Assembly: GCF_030704535.1 (NCBI RefSeq)
Contig: NC_081823.1
Coordinates: forward strand, 6,578,501 to 6,642,500
Source of the DNA: Vitis vinifera
Lineage: Eukaryota; Streptophyta; Magnoliopsida; Vitales; Vitaceae
Direction of reading: 5' to 3'
DNA length: 64,000 nt
A program made the position numbers and the translations under genes. Below, piece after piece: positions 1 to 16,122 of the stretch; the stretch's first letter is position 1, and each line of letters starts with the position of its first letter. The notes beneath the pieces are model-generated. The model worked only from the letters and a program-made list of their open reading frames with translations, did no database searches and was not told the DNA's origin.

Positions 1-1126
1 TTCTTAATAATCTTATTGAAAACATAACACAAGAGGGCCCACTAAAAATGGGAGGAGTCCCATCTTGCTCTGTCTTTACCATTTCCAGCTGATGGATTAT
101 GATTTATGCATATCCCTTAAAAAGAGCAGCCCCACTGGAGTCCCTATCTTAACAACCCTTTTAATGCTTTCATTTCTCCAAAAAGGAACATCCCATCCTC
201 AAATATCTGCTGTTTTGGTCTCACCCAATCCCTGCCCTGCCCCACCAAGCTTTTAAGCCAATGCCAACTGTTCTTCCACTCTCCTATTCAATCATTAAGG
301 TTGTATTTAATTTTTTTTTTTCAAGGCAAAAGATTAATCCTAATAACCATTTGGGAGTAATTTTGAAAAAAGATTGAAAATTTAAAATTATTTTTAAATA
401 TTTAAAACTCTTTCTAAAATGATTTTTAAAGTTTATTTGAGGGTGATTATAAAAAATATTTTTAATTTTAAAAAAAAAAATCAGGTATTTGTAAAATTTA
501 GAAAAATACTTTAAAATTTTTTTAAAATCTATTGAAAATTTGTTTTTTTTTTTTAAGATAAAATATAATAGATTTTATGAAAAATCACTACTAATATTTT
601 TTTTTTTGAGAAATATTAGAGATGATTTTTTAGATTTTTAGAAATATTTTTAGAAAATTTTCAAACATTTAACTTTTTTTAAAAACACTTTTAGAATCAT
701 TTTCAAATAAATTGTTGAATAAACGTGAACTATTAAAAAAAAAAACTTTTTAGACTGAAAATCTTTTAGACTTATTTGGTAAAATAGTTTTTGTTCTTTA
801 AAATAAAAAAACAAAAAAATATATTTGACAATAAAATATTGTTTTTATGTTTTCTGTTTTTAAAAACAGAAAATATGATATTTTTAGAGAATATTATTTA
901 GTTGTTTTCTATCGTTTTGACTTGTTTTTTTAGAGTGATTTTATAAAATAATTATACAGGTAAAATGATTAAAAAAAAACATTCAATATAAAAACTATTT
1001 TTAAAACATATTTAAAAATAAGTTAAAAACATTTTATATTTCAAATCGAATTTCGTTTTACAAAACATTATAAAACAATTTTGAAAAACTGTTATAAAAA
1101 GTTATTTTTGAAAATTATTTTTAAAA
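1..1126. other. AT-rich intergenic DNA
   Basis: No gene is supported here. From about base 300 the DNA is dominated by A and T runs with scattered short open frames that have no family signature. Bases 1-300 are less AT-rich, but their only open frame (65-256, 63 codons) looks like chance. Confidence 0.6.
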
Positions 1127-1951
1127 ACATTTAATAAAGAGGACCTTAGGGTCTGTTTGGCAATCATTTTTTAAAATAGCTTTTTGTTATTCAGAACAAA
1201 AAAAATTGGAAAACTCCTTGGTAATAAAAAAACTATTTTCTATTTTCTATTCTTAAGAACATAAAACATGGTAATTTTAAAAAACATCTTTTAATTATTT
1301 TATGTTATTTTAACTTGTTTTTTAAAATTATTTAAAAAAATAATTAAATAAACATTTAGAATGATTAAAAATATAATACTATACATAAAATTATTTTTAG
1401 AATATATTTAAAAATAAGTTAAAAATATTTTAACTTTTTAAATAACTTTTTTTTATAAAATATTAAAAAAAGAATTTTAAAAACTATTTTTAATATTATT
1501 TTAAAAAATAATTATCAGAGTACTCCAAGCAAAATCATAATAACAACATTTAATAAAGAGGACCTTAGGGTATGTTTGGTAATCGTTTTTTAAAATAGCT
1601 TTTTGCTATTCAAAACAAAAAAATTTGGAAAACTTGTTTGTAGTAAAAAAACTATTTTTTATTTTCTATTTTTAAGAACATAAAACATGGTAATTTTAAA
1701 AAACATCATTTAATTGTTTTAACTTGTTTTTTAGAACCATTTAAAAAAATAATTAAACAAACATTTAGAATGATTAAAAATATAATACTATACATAAAAT
1801 TATTTTTAGAATATATTTAAAAATATTAAAAATAAGTTAAAAATATTTTAAGTTTTTAAATAATTTTTTTATAAAATATTAAAAACTATTTTCAAAAACT
1901 ATTTTTAATATTATTTTTAAAAATAACTGTACTCCAAGCAAAATCATAATA
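1127..1951. repeat. Imperfect tandem duplication, two ~410-419-bp units
   Basis: Two long, closely similar units lie head to tail. Each opens with acatttaataaagaggacc (1127 and 1546) followed by a 'gtttggNaatc' motif, and each closes with tactccaagcaaaatcataa (1521 and 1930). The copies differ by scattered substitutions and a few small indels. The composition resembles the short AT-rich TIR-like elements elsewhere in the window, but I see no clear terminal inverted repeat on the pair. Confidence 0.75.
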
Positions 1952-4148
1952 ACAGGGGAAAAAAGAGAGAGAAGAGCATCAATCATGTGGGTGACAATTG
2001 AAAAACCAAATCAAATCATTGACTCCAAAATCCATGTACAAACCTACAAGAATAAGCCAAAGAGAGAGTAGGAGGAATATGCTTCCAAATGCAATGTAGT
2101 TTCTAAGAAACTACAGAATTTGGATGGAAAATGGGATATGCGGGGGGACCAAACACGCCCTTATGCCAAATTGCCAACACACGTTTAAACTTTAAAAGCA
2201 ACCACTCAAAAGACCGCGTTCATTATTTTTTTTTTAATTAAAAAAAATCAGAGTAATGTTTCACGTTCTCTCTCTTTCCATCACCAACTTCAGACGCCAC
2301 CCACCTGCCCACGTGTCCATATCCCTACTTTCATGTGCTATTATTGAGCACTTGGGTCCCACTTTTCTTATCCCTTGAGAGAATCAACGGCTCATGAGTG
2401 GCCTTGATGTCATAGTCTTTAATCACAACCGTTTGATGCAGGTACTATTTACTAGGTTTTTTTTGTTGTCATGCTTTGTTGACTTTTTTGTGTTCACACT
2501 CTGTCACCCTTTACATCACGGGAGTCTAAGCCCACAGTTTTGGACAGGATGATGCTTTATAATTGGATAAGATATTTTATATATTGAAAAAGATTATTTA
2601 TATTTTATGTCATTAAAATTAAAGTATTTTTTAAAAATAATTTTCTTTATTTTAAAAAATTGCTTACAAAATTTTAAAAGAAAAAAGCAACAAATTTTGA
2701 TTTTTAAAATATAATTTTATGGACTGTTTTTGAAAATTTTCCAAAAAAAAAAAAAACCCTCCTAAAATTTAACAAAATTTTTATTTTATTTTATTAAAAG
2801 TCCAATAAAAAATTTCTCCAAAATTAAAACAAAAAGGCATGATATACAGTATTCATAAAAATCTTCATCTTTTTTATTTATTATGGGAAAGAAAATTAAT
2901 ATGATTTCTAATTATTGAAAATAATTATATAATTTTTACTAATTACCCTCCTAAAATTGTCTAATTATTAAAATAATTGGAATTTTTTATTAATTTTTTT
3001 TAATTATTGAAATTAATTGGATTTCTATTTGTCATTTTTGTTTGGACGTGATTTTTTTTTTCACTCAAATTTAAAATTTTTAAATCGTTTATTTATTTGT
3101 AATTCATATGTGACTTATATATATACAATTTTATACCATAGACAATTTATGTGCTTAATTTAAATGATTTATTGATTGATAATAAAATTATAATTTCAAA
3201 AAAATTAAAATACAATAATTTGTTAAATCATTATTTAATTTTTATTTTTTTTATTTTTGGTTCCATTCATCATTAATAAAATTGTCTCCCCTACCTCCAT
3301 CATTGATTCGTGTGTTACTTCTAACAACAAATTAATATCTCTATTTAATTCTCCTAGCTGTCTTATTCAATAAATAAATAAATAATATAAATAAATAAAT
3401 TCAGATAATCCAATTGAAAAATTATTTTCCACCTTGATCGTGGAAAATACAATGGATTGAAGCATACGAATACGTGTGTTTTATATATGGATTTGCAGGC
3501 AAAGAAAGGTTTAATTAGTCTCTTTTTGGTGTCCTGGGAAGATTCTCAATTTGCTGTCTCTGTGTTCTCCTCCATTTTCTTCTCTGAAGGTCTTGAGGGA
3601 TTCAACTTTTCGAATCATGCACTGGTTGACCAGGTCTTCTGTTGTGGGCAACCATTATATCTGCTAGACTTTTCTGAAAAAATCGACTTTAAATTCATGA
3701 TCTGTCATCCATATCCTTAAACCCAGCCAAATCCCAGTTCTTAATTTGGCGTTTGTACCATCGCCATCATCATCTGTTCTGCTTATTCCCCTTAAATCCC
3801 CACCTGGGTCTCAAAATTTCGGTTCTAATCTCCCCTGGTTTTCAGTGTTTTTTGCTTAGTTTTTTTCTGAAAACCCATCAGGGTTTTTTTTTTCTGAAAT
3901 TTGGATATCAGGACTGTATTTCTATCATTTTGGCTTTGTTTTCATCGTCTCTTCTGCAAATCCTCTTCCAATCTCCATCTGGGTCTCGGAGCTTTGATCG
4001 ATTTTCCACTGTTTTCCAGTGAATTTTACATGGTCTTTTCTGAAAGCCCATCTGGGTTTTTTTTTCCTGAAAATTCAATCCGACCGCTGGGTTTGTGACC
4101 AAATCTTCTTCTGTGTCTAGCAGTTGAAATTGGGCAGTAGGAAAAAAA
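1952..4148 (+). promoter_or_regulatory. Upstream region and probable leader of the CDPK gene
   Basis: There is no coding signal of its own. A G-box core CACGTG sits near 2311 in a C-rich segment (2260-2340), followed by about 1 kb of AT-rich DNA. The final ~700 bases before the kinase ATG are pyrimidine-rich and look like transcribed leader. Within that leader, 3790-3904 and 3962-4082 are diverged copies of one another; both carry an 'acctgggtctc/atctgggtctc' motif, a 'ttttccagtg'-like motif and a 'cccatc(a/t)gggttttttt' motif. No start site was mapped, so the promoter assignment is positional. Confidence 0.45.
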
Positions 4149-8172
<4,024 letters not shown>

Positions 8173-9502
8173 TTTCTACAAATGGCTGTTTTTTCTGTTG
8201 CACTCGGCACAGTTGCAGCATAAGCCATCTCAGGAGGCTATGTCTGTTTGCAGAAGTTGGAATTTTCCCCCTAGGAAGTTGAATATGTGAAGGTTATCAA
8301 TTTGTATCTGTTTTCATCAAAGTTGAGTGTAAGATCTGTGCATAGGACACTATTAGCTTTTTATTGCTTGAACTTACTTTCCGGTGTCCTTTGATTTTGT
8401 GGCTGTTGATGTTAGAACTTAGAAGGCTTCCTGTGTAGTAGAAATGAAGTGGAAGCAAAGTTCAATTTCAATCAAATAACGTAAGCATTTACAGAAGGGT
8501 ACTAGGTAGTGAAGTAAATCTTGAGGGGTGGAGCTTCTTCTCTAAAGTGGTATTGGTGGGTTCCAACTTCCAATTCTATGGTCCCTAACCCTGCTTCAAA
8601 TGCCATTCAGTTTTGACAGTTCCGACAGCCCCCTATTGGGTTGCAGACAGTCTAAAAAGTAAAAACAGACACCCTGCTTTCGCCCAACTAACAATGTTGG
8701 AAAATATGTCAATAAACAAACATGGTAAAATTAAATAATAAGTAATTCAATTTTAAAATAAAGTAAAATAAATTTAGGTTAAATTATTTTTATTAATTTT
8801 AAGTAATATTTACCTTTTTTTAATTCTAAAAAAAAATATTTTCATTAATTTTAATTTCAACATCTATTTTTATATACATAAAATAACTTTTACATCAAGA
8901 ATAAGTTAAATATTTTAATTTAATTTCTAAAATTATCTTTTAACTTTAAATTAATTTATTAATATGTTGATAAAACATAATTTATCATATATGAATCGAT
9001 CCCCAACCACGACCCTTGGTGTCCACAACAAGGAGGCTGTGCGTCTGCATGAAGGATGAAAGGGTGTTGTGTGATATGAAGGATAAAAATAGGACTGCCA
9101 ACGCAGGGATCACATTAATGAGGGCTCCTTTGAGGTCAGAAACAGAGGCCAAAAGGGATTGAAGACCCTTTTAAGGTCAAGATCAGATAATAACCCAAAA
9201 GGGAATTTAATTGAATCAGAAGCGTGTGTGTGTTTGTTTTATCGAGACACCAAGATTAGAATGAAACCATCCATTATCATTATCATTATATATAAGGCAA
9301 ATCCAGTACATCCAATTGAAATAATACCAGCAAACACAAACTAAAGCCTTTTGGCAGGGAGAACATGCAGAGAAAACACCTTACAAGGATGACAAACTAA
9401 TACTCTTTTTATCAGGTGCAGACCAGCTGTTATTATAACAAGCCACTACTCCTCAGCTGACCCACCCTAAAGCACCTCTACAATTACAACTACCCCAATT
9501 CC
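8173..9502. other. Convergent intergenic region between CDPK and eIF1
   Basis: The 3' ends of the CDPK (+) and eIF1 (-) genes face each other here. The first few hundred bases are probably CDPK 3' UTR. An AT-rich block at 8690-9000 is low complexity, and 9100-9500 contains probable eIF1 3' UTR. No additional gene is supported; a 61-codon frame at 9159 has no recognisable features. Confidence 0.6.
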
Positions 9503-10122
9503 TCAAAAACCATGTATCTTGATCTGCTCCTTCTTCACAAGCCCAGCCTGTAAAAATCACAATAGCATCATCAGGATATGGGTCAAATTTCTTACAATAA
9601 ATAATCTCTATGGTGGGTGTTGATGATAATTACCTGGACGAGAAAATTGGACACGTTCTTTCGCTGATCACCTTGCAGTTGAATAACCTGCACCATAACA
9701 AACACACCGTTTGTTAATTGTCAAACCCTCAATATCAAAACAAGTGATATGGGCCTTTTGGTGTTGTTGTACATGAACTTGATGCTATACCTTGCCAAGC
9801 TCTTTGTCCTGCACAACATTCCCATTGCAGCAGAACTCCTTCTTGAGATCCTTGAGGATCTTCTCGTAACTGTAATCCTTCTTCAGTCCTTGGACAGTAG
9901 TCAGGCTCTTCTTTCCATTCCTCTGCTGTATACGAATGTGTACATACTCTTTTGCCCCAGGCGCGCCTGAGTCCTTGGCCTCAGCAAATGGATCTGCACT
10001 CAAGAATCCCCATCACCATCACAATCAGCCCAACACATATCAGACTCTAGAAAATACAAATCAATTCAGGGCGAGATCAACGTACCAAAAGCAGATGGAA
10101 TCTGGAGATCAAGTTCAACCAT
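9503..10122 (-). CDS. SUI1: Translation initiation factor eIF1 (SUI1 family)
   Basis: Small cytosolic factor that binds the 40S ribosome and enforces AUG selection during scanning. Four coding exons on the minus strand: 10122-10086, 9993-9791, 9687-9634, 9547-9503, giving 112 residues. Exon 1 encodes MVELDLQIPSAF and joins in frame to DPFAEAKD, which fixes the acceptor at 9994/9993 rather than the upstream AG. The body has the signature segments EYVHIRIQQRNGKKSLTTVQ, LKKEFCCNG and VIQLQGDQRKNVSNFLVQ, and ends IKIHGF. All are hallmark plant SUI1 sequence, and the length is normal for the family. A probable 5' UTR intron (10457 to 10142) lies just upstream, a common arrangement in strongly expressed plant housekeeping genes. 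Confidence 0.97.
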
Positions 10123-10536
10123 GTACTTTGCTGGATGAAAACTAGAAATACGGGCAATGAAAGCTGGTCTGTTCGTTGAGAGCCGGAGAAAGACAAGAAA
10201 AATCGTCAATCACCCCCACAAATTTCAGAAAACCCTAAATGATTTCTATCCAAATTTTCTTTCTCTAAACAAAGAAAAATTCAGCAAGAACACATAAACA
10301 CATGTGATACTTGAATTCCAACAGCATCCAATTAATAGTAGGAACAAAACCCTACAAGAACGTTCATCTTATTCTCTTTCCACAAAACCATATCATATTT
10401 TCTCACCGCCCAAACAAAATCTGCAGAACCAATAAGCGTAGGATTAGTATTTGTTACCTGAAGCGTAGCCTACTCCTTTGAAACCTTTGATGGAAACGAT
10501 GAGCTATGAAAATATCTCGAGGCGGGGGTATATATA
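10123..10536 (-). promoter_or_regulatory. eIF1 leader with 5' UTR intron and TATA box
   Basis: On the minus strand a TATATATA run at 10536-10529 lies about 70 bases before the putative first-exon donor (CAG|GTAAC, exon end 10458). The matching acceptor (TTCTAG) ends at 10142, leaving 19 untranslated bases before the ATG at 10122. Farther upstream on the plus strand, 'gacgtggc' near 10657 is an ACGT/ABRE-type core and 'tcacgtga' near 10840 is a G-box core. Splice and TATA calls are by eye. Confidence 0.65.
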
Positions 10537-12280
10537 GGGGTTTATGGCGGTTTAATCCTAGCCAGCAGAATTAACTATGGTTAGGGGTGGTAGAAGTAGA
10601 GTCGGAATGGACGATCACGATTAAGTATTGGACGGCCACGATGTATGGTGTATGATGACGTGGCGTTGAATCGCGTAGAGTTAACGCACTACCCAACCCA
10701 ACTACCAGCTAGCTTGGGTACTACGTATTGGAGAGAAATTCCGTGGATCGGGGTTGGGGTCGGTGGGAGCGTGGGAGCGTGGGCCACTAGTCTAGGCCTT
10801 TCCAGGAGAATCCGGTAAGTGATAGAAATCAAGGACACTCACGTGAGAGCGTGGACACCACCCTCCTTTCCCATTCAGCTCATTGTATCAATCAAGGATT
10901 CCTGTGGCCCACATTTGGCTACGCGCTACTTTAGTTGTGCGGCTTCTGCCCACGTTCAAAAAATAGCATCTCTTATTTTCCTGATTGGCATCCCGTGAGT
11001 TGTACTCGAACGAAATATAGGGCTGTTTAGTGATCCCTTTTAAAATATTTTTCTATTCTTAAAAAAAGAAAAGAAAAAAAAAAAAAGACATATTTCAAAA
11101 ATAAGAAAAAAAGTTTTATTTTTGAAAAAAGAGATAATATAATATTTTTTTAAATTATTTTCACTTTTTTTTATTATAAAATATTACATATAAAAATTGT
11201 TTTAAAAACATAAAAATCATGTTAAAAACATTTCAACTTCTCAACACACATGTTTTACAAAATATTTTTTCAAAATTGTTTTTCAAAACAATTATTAGTT
11301 TATAGGGTTTTGACTTCTTTTGGTTTTGAAATAACCCAAACCCAAAATTTTTAGTGAGAGTCAGTTTCTAGTTTCAATCAATTTATAAGTGGACGGGATT
11401 TTTAATATTATTATTATTATAAAAAATATTTTATTATGATTTTAGAATAATTATTTTTTTTACAATCTTAAGTACTTATATATATAAGAAAAAATTTGAC
11501 TAAAATAATCACTTTTTAGATATAAGTATTTTAAAAATAGTTCTATCTAAAAATTTAATTTATCTGTAATATTTTTATTTTAATCATGAATAATTATTTT
11601 TTTAAATACATTTAAAAAATAAGTGAAAACAAATAAACAATTTTTTTTTTAAAACATATTAAAAAAAACAATTTTTTATAAAAAAAACTATATTTTCTTA
11701 ATGAAAACTATTTAAAATCTGTTTAAAGAACGATTGCCTCAAAAACTTTAAGATCATAGATATATCAGTGTTCCTATATACTCGAAAACAAAAACAATTT
11801 TAAACCTGTCTTTGAGAATGCTTAGCCCAAAAGCTTTAAGATTATAGAGGTGTTTATATATATATATATATATATATATGAAAGTATGGGAAATGAAGAA
11901 AATATTGGTGGTGAGATTTTATGTAAATATTGAAAAATAATAATGAAAATTCTAATAAAAATAATCATAACCAATAAAAACAAAATGAATAGTGATTTAT
12001 CTATTTTTTAATGTACCACATAGATAAAAAGTGATCATGCATTTAATTGTTCTTTTTATTTAAAAATATTTATGACTTATTTAGATGTCCATATTATTTA
12101 TAAGCTTATATTTCTCAAATATTTAAGAGCGTATTAAGAAGGTTATCATGTTTTATATATATATATATATATATATTATCCAATAATATAGAATTTGAAA
12201 ATGAGACAATTAAATTTATTTGAAAATTATATAATTAAAATTAAAGCTTTAGCCTTTAGGATAATATCTAGTACAAGAAT
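10537..12280. other. Intergenic, AT-rich with TA microsatellites
   Basis: No gene seen. The first ~450 bases are moderately GC-rich and probably belong to the eIF1 promoter. From 11030 onward the sequence is AT-rich with A and T runs. Two (TA)n microsatellites occur, near 11855-11879 and 12156-12175. Confidence 0.6.
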
Positions 12281-12289
12281 AATATCTAG

Positions 12290-13260
12290 CATGAGGGCAA
12301 GTTGCCCACTTGGGAGAGAGCTTCCACTTTTGCAAGTGGGAGCTATTGTCGACCGTTAGCCTCTTGACCCAATGTTGGAGGAAAGGGCCTCATGGATAGG
12401 CCTTGCACCCATGGGAGCCTAGACGAAGAGCAAGGATATCATGAAGGTTTGATGGTTCAAACCCCAAGAGTTAAAATGAGGAGGCCATATGCGAGCCAAA
12501 CAGGCACCATGCGCGCACCGTGAGCGAGCCAAAAAGGCACCACACACACATCAGATGAACACCACGCAAGCACTAGGCCACACTTGCACGCACACTTAGC
12601 GCCCACCAGGCTTATGTGGGCTATGGAGCTAGTGCAGATGGAAGGTGAGATTTATTTTGGAATATAATTTATAATTATTTAAATATTTTATTTTGTCTCC
12701 TCAAGCACGTGTGATGTCTTTTCCAACCATCTTGGAGAATGGCATGTATTGCTCTTTAAGGGGGAGGGGGTAGGTTAATCAAAAGGGCACCAAGGGAAGG
12801 CCTTGACCGCACCACGGGGGCACCATGACACGACTTTGGGCATGCCTAGGCCACACGGACGACACTCAAGCATGCACACATGGGCTCCACGACATGTGTA
12901 GCGTGCACCCTATGGCCACAACGGCATGAGGCCTGTTGCGGCCTACCTCCTCCCTCGCGCTAGCACAAGGGCGCCTAAGCCTTGTGCAACGAGCCAATTG
13001 GAGAAACCATGGGCGCAACACCATGTTTCGATGGGGCACTAGATGCGCAGCTGACTCGGGCCCATAAGGACTATGCATGACACAAGGGTGCAATGCCCTA
13101 CGCACCAGGAACAACCATGGGCGCAATGCCATGGCTCGTTGCTATGGAGTTTGACCTGATAGAGGGAGCTAGATACATGTTCAGGCCATGGGCACCTTGA
13201 TATGGCATGGGCTCATACATCAATGTAGGGAAGACACACTGATGCACCAGACGCATGGTC
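12290..13260. repeat. GC-rich unclassified block
   Basis: This ~1-kb segment stands out sharply from its AT-rich surroundings. It is rich in recurring words such as 'caccatg', 'gggcgcaa' and 'catgggc', including a near-duplicate phrase 'catgggcgcaa(c/t)(a/g)ccatg' near 13008 and 13107. A B-box-like GGTTCAAACCCC lies at 12453-12464, and a hairpin-capable pair (cccacttg ... caagtggg) at 12308-12346. The minus-strand open frame at 12866-13132 is biased in composition and matches nothing I recognise. It is probably part of an old repeat; I cannot assign a class. Confidence 0.5.
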
Positions 13261-14953
13261 AACTAGTTGGTTCATGTTGCTTGTTCAGATAGCAACTAGC
13301 TAGTGGCAACAAGTGAGTGATCAAGACAACATTCAGCAAAAATGGTTGTGGTGTTGATGGGAATGAGATGATCACACAGGGAAAGTTTGGATGAGAAATC
13401 CAGAATCTTATCCCCATCCCCTAGCCTAAAAGCTTGATTCAAGTGGATTGAATCTAGTTGAAAGTTTGCCCCAAAACAGCATCCTGGATTAATACTAGTC
13501 CTAAACCAACCCCAAAAAATCCATGAACAATACAAGAAATCCTCCTAAAAGAAAAGGTAATATCCCTCTAATGGGGGCAGAGCACAAATTAGCAGTAATG
13601 AACATGCATCAAACAGGAACTAATAAGCAGTAACAGACATATATGTGTTATCAGGTAAGCAGTATGTTTAAAGAGTATAGACATGCTTATCCATTAACAG
13701 ATAAATTGGAGAGCACAAGAATAGTTTCTAAGCTCCATTGTTTCTTAAGAGATCTAATACACACATATTCCGTAGGCAGAAAGAGAGACCCCTAGCTCCC
13801 CAATGCATTTTTATTGACCTGCAAAATAGGAAAGCACAAAATATCAGATTGCAATGAGCAGTATCTGTTAAACAAGATCCACAAGTTTCTTAATAAAAAA
13901 ACACAAGCAGCATACATGGAGGTAACAGAATAACTGGGTCAAGAATCCTTTTCAAATGTGTGTAAGTAAATGAAAGCATGAAATCTATATTCTTCAGCTA
14001 CTCGGGAAGGACAAAAGTCTAGCATAAAGTCAGAAGGTAAAAGCAGCATTCCAACAAAGAGTTGACAACCATTTCAATTCACTTGTTGCAGAATTGATTT
14101 ATGTAAGATTGCAAAGGTGCACGATTTGTAGTGTCCAAGAAAAACACAATTTCATGCATAACCATTAATTTCAACATCCATTAACAAGATGCACCATATT
14201 CCCTTTCTTTTTTTGGATAGGCAAGATGGATCATGTCCATATCCATGATGTTCTTTTTAAGTGTTGAAAATTATTAGTGAACAACCAAAATTTGCCCTTC
14301 ATGCACAAATCTAAAGGACATTAGACAGCAAAAACTTGCTCGACTTGACAGATGATGGATTTCATCAATCTCTCTTCCTCGAACTTGATTCCGATAAATA
14401 AAATGGACTACATTAATGACTCTTAAAAAATTAAGAACATAAAGTGCAAGGGAGAAAAATGCTTCTATGTTTCCCGTTACAACACCATATGGAAACACGC
14501 TAGGCTTGGTTAAGAGGTACAATCTTTTCCATGTCTTTACCTAGACTCTAATTTTCTTTACCCAGACATATGGAAACACGCTAGGCTTGGTTAAGAGGGA
14601 GAAAAATGCTTCCATGTTTTGTCTTTACCCAGACAAAACCCTCCAAATCATCACAATTACCAAAAATTTCACCAAATACATTATGAGTACTGATATTTAA
14701 CATTCAGCGATTGCCAACAGCAAGCAATAATTACCCTAATTTTTCAAAAAAACAATTCCACCGATGCATCTAGGTATATTCAAAGAAACAATTCGGGAAA
14801 AGCGTTTTTAATACAACTTCTCAACATCATAAATCGAAGTAATCATCGAAACCCATCTTTTAATGACCAAGAATTCAATCGGGAAAAAAAATGTGAAATT
14901 AGAATTATTTATTGAGAACAGAGAGATTGAAGGAGTAGGCATACGGAGGAGGT
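13261..14953. other. Intergenic or UBL5 3' region, no gene recognised
   Basis: No coding signal is supported. The part next to UBL5 is probably its 3' UTR and downstream region. A perfect 32-bp direct repeat lies at 14486-14517 and 14567-14598 (begins catatggaaacacgctaggc). Flanking words 'ggagaaaaatgcttc' at about 14451 and 14598 are also duplicated, so a local rearrangement has occurred. An 82-codon minus-strand frame at 14274-14522 has no family features. Confidence 0.5.
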
Positions 14954-15002
<49 letters not shown>

Positions 15003-15175
15003 TTGAGGGTGATGTGGTCCTTGTAAATGGTGTACCACTTCTGAATCCTGATCTTGTCGGATCTGGTGCCGGTCTGAGCAGCCACCAGCTTCTTGAGGTC
15101 ACCGATGGTGTCGTCGTCGTTGCACTTCACCCTCACCTTCTTTCCCAACCGATCGTTCAATACCACCTCGATCAT
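14954..15175 (-). CDS. UBL5: Ubiquitin-like protein 5 (UBL5/Hub1)
   Basis: Intronless 73-residue protein. It starts [18 protein letters not shown], contains [17 protein letters not shown] and [20 protein letters not shown], and ends MGLELYYN. That is the full usual length of Hub1/UBL5. Like the family, it ends in a Tyr-Tyr pair plus one residue and lacks the C-terminal Gly-Gly of ubiquitin, so conjugation is not expected. Known family members bind spliceosomal proteins non-covalently and influence pre-mRNA splicing in the nucleus. The start is fixed by the conserved MIEV and by the absence of an upstream in-frame extension. Confidence 0.97.
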
Positions 15176-15300
15176 CTTCTCACTCGCACCAAACCCTAAC
15201 CCTAATATTCGATCACACCAAATCTATTGGGAAATTCGCAATCTCGGGAGGTCAAATTTGACCGCTGCTACTTAAATACCCGATTAAAGCCTCGAGAAGT
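15176..15300 (-). promoter_or_regulatory. UBL5 promoter: telo-box and TATA-like element
   Basis: Just upstream of the ATG, plus-strand bases 15191-15205 read aaaccctaaccctaa, a telo-box (AAACCCTAA) seen in many plant housekeeping and translation-related promoters. Farther upstream the minus strand reads TATTTAAG at 15278-15271, a plausible TATA box. The distance (~95 bases from the ATG) fits a short leader. Confidence 0.6.
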
Positions 15301-16122
15301 TTCCACGTCCACGGTTGTAAAAGTATATTAATAAAATAAGTATAATTTCATTCTAATAAGTTAATAACAAAAGTATTGTTTTTAAATTTAAAATTTCATC
15401 AAAATATATTCTACATTAATTTAAAATTAAAATTTCATTATGATCATGTGGTTCCGAAAAAAAAATATTAAAAATAATAATTTTTTTATATTTAATTTCA
15501 CCATAAATTTTTTTTAAAGAAAATTAGATATAATTAAAATTAATTAAAAATTTATATATTTTAAATTTATTTAATCTTTATATAATAGAGAAAACTAAGC
15601 TATGTTTGGTTTTAAAAAATACAAAGGAAAAAAAATATAAAAATAAAAACATAATAAAATAAAAAATAAAAAATAAATTAAAAATCTATAAATTATTTTT
15701 ATTTGCTATTTCAAACTTATTTTAATTTATGGATATAAAACTTAATTTTTGGATGCAACCAATTCAAAACATAATTGTCCCTAGTTTTTATTCACCTTTT
15801 GAAAAAGTTTTTCTTGATAAAAAAAGATTGCAAAATGAAAATAGAAAGTTGAATACAAAGCTTGAAAACAAGAGACCATGTCTAAAACTTTGTCCTTTGA
15901 ATAAAAAAAAGTTACAAGATAAGATTGAAAATTCTCATTCTCATTATCCTCTTACAAAAGAAAGTAACAAGATAAGATTGAAAACTTGAATATAGAGAAA
16001 CTTTCATCCTCCTTGGAATAAAGTAACAAAATAAAGTTGAAAACTTGAATATAGAGAAACTTTCTCTTCTTAATAAAATATCTCGCTTAGAAAAATCTCA
16101 TATGGCTGATCAGCCATTCAAA
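15301..16122. other. AT-rich intergenic with a partial TIR-type repeat
   Basis: No gene seen. At 15598 the motif 'agctatgtttggtttt' followed by 'aaaatacaaaggaaaaaaaa' matches one end of the elements at 30492 and 33149. The bases before it (15530-15595, 'taattaaaattaattaaaaa') match their interior, so this is a scrambled or truncated copy. A ~60-bp near-duplicate phrase ('agtaacaagataa...gaaacttt') occurs around 15962-16062. Confidence 0.45.

Noticed and set aside
9994-10003. eIF1 start at a TTG upstream of SADPF
   Set aside because: A spliced first exon with a true ATG at 10122 gives the family N-terminus and keeps the frame.
12866-13132. 88-codon minus-strand frame in the GC-rich block
   Set aside because: High GC lowers stop frequency; the residues reflect repeated words, not a protein fold.
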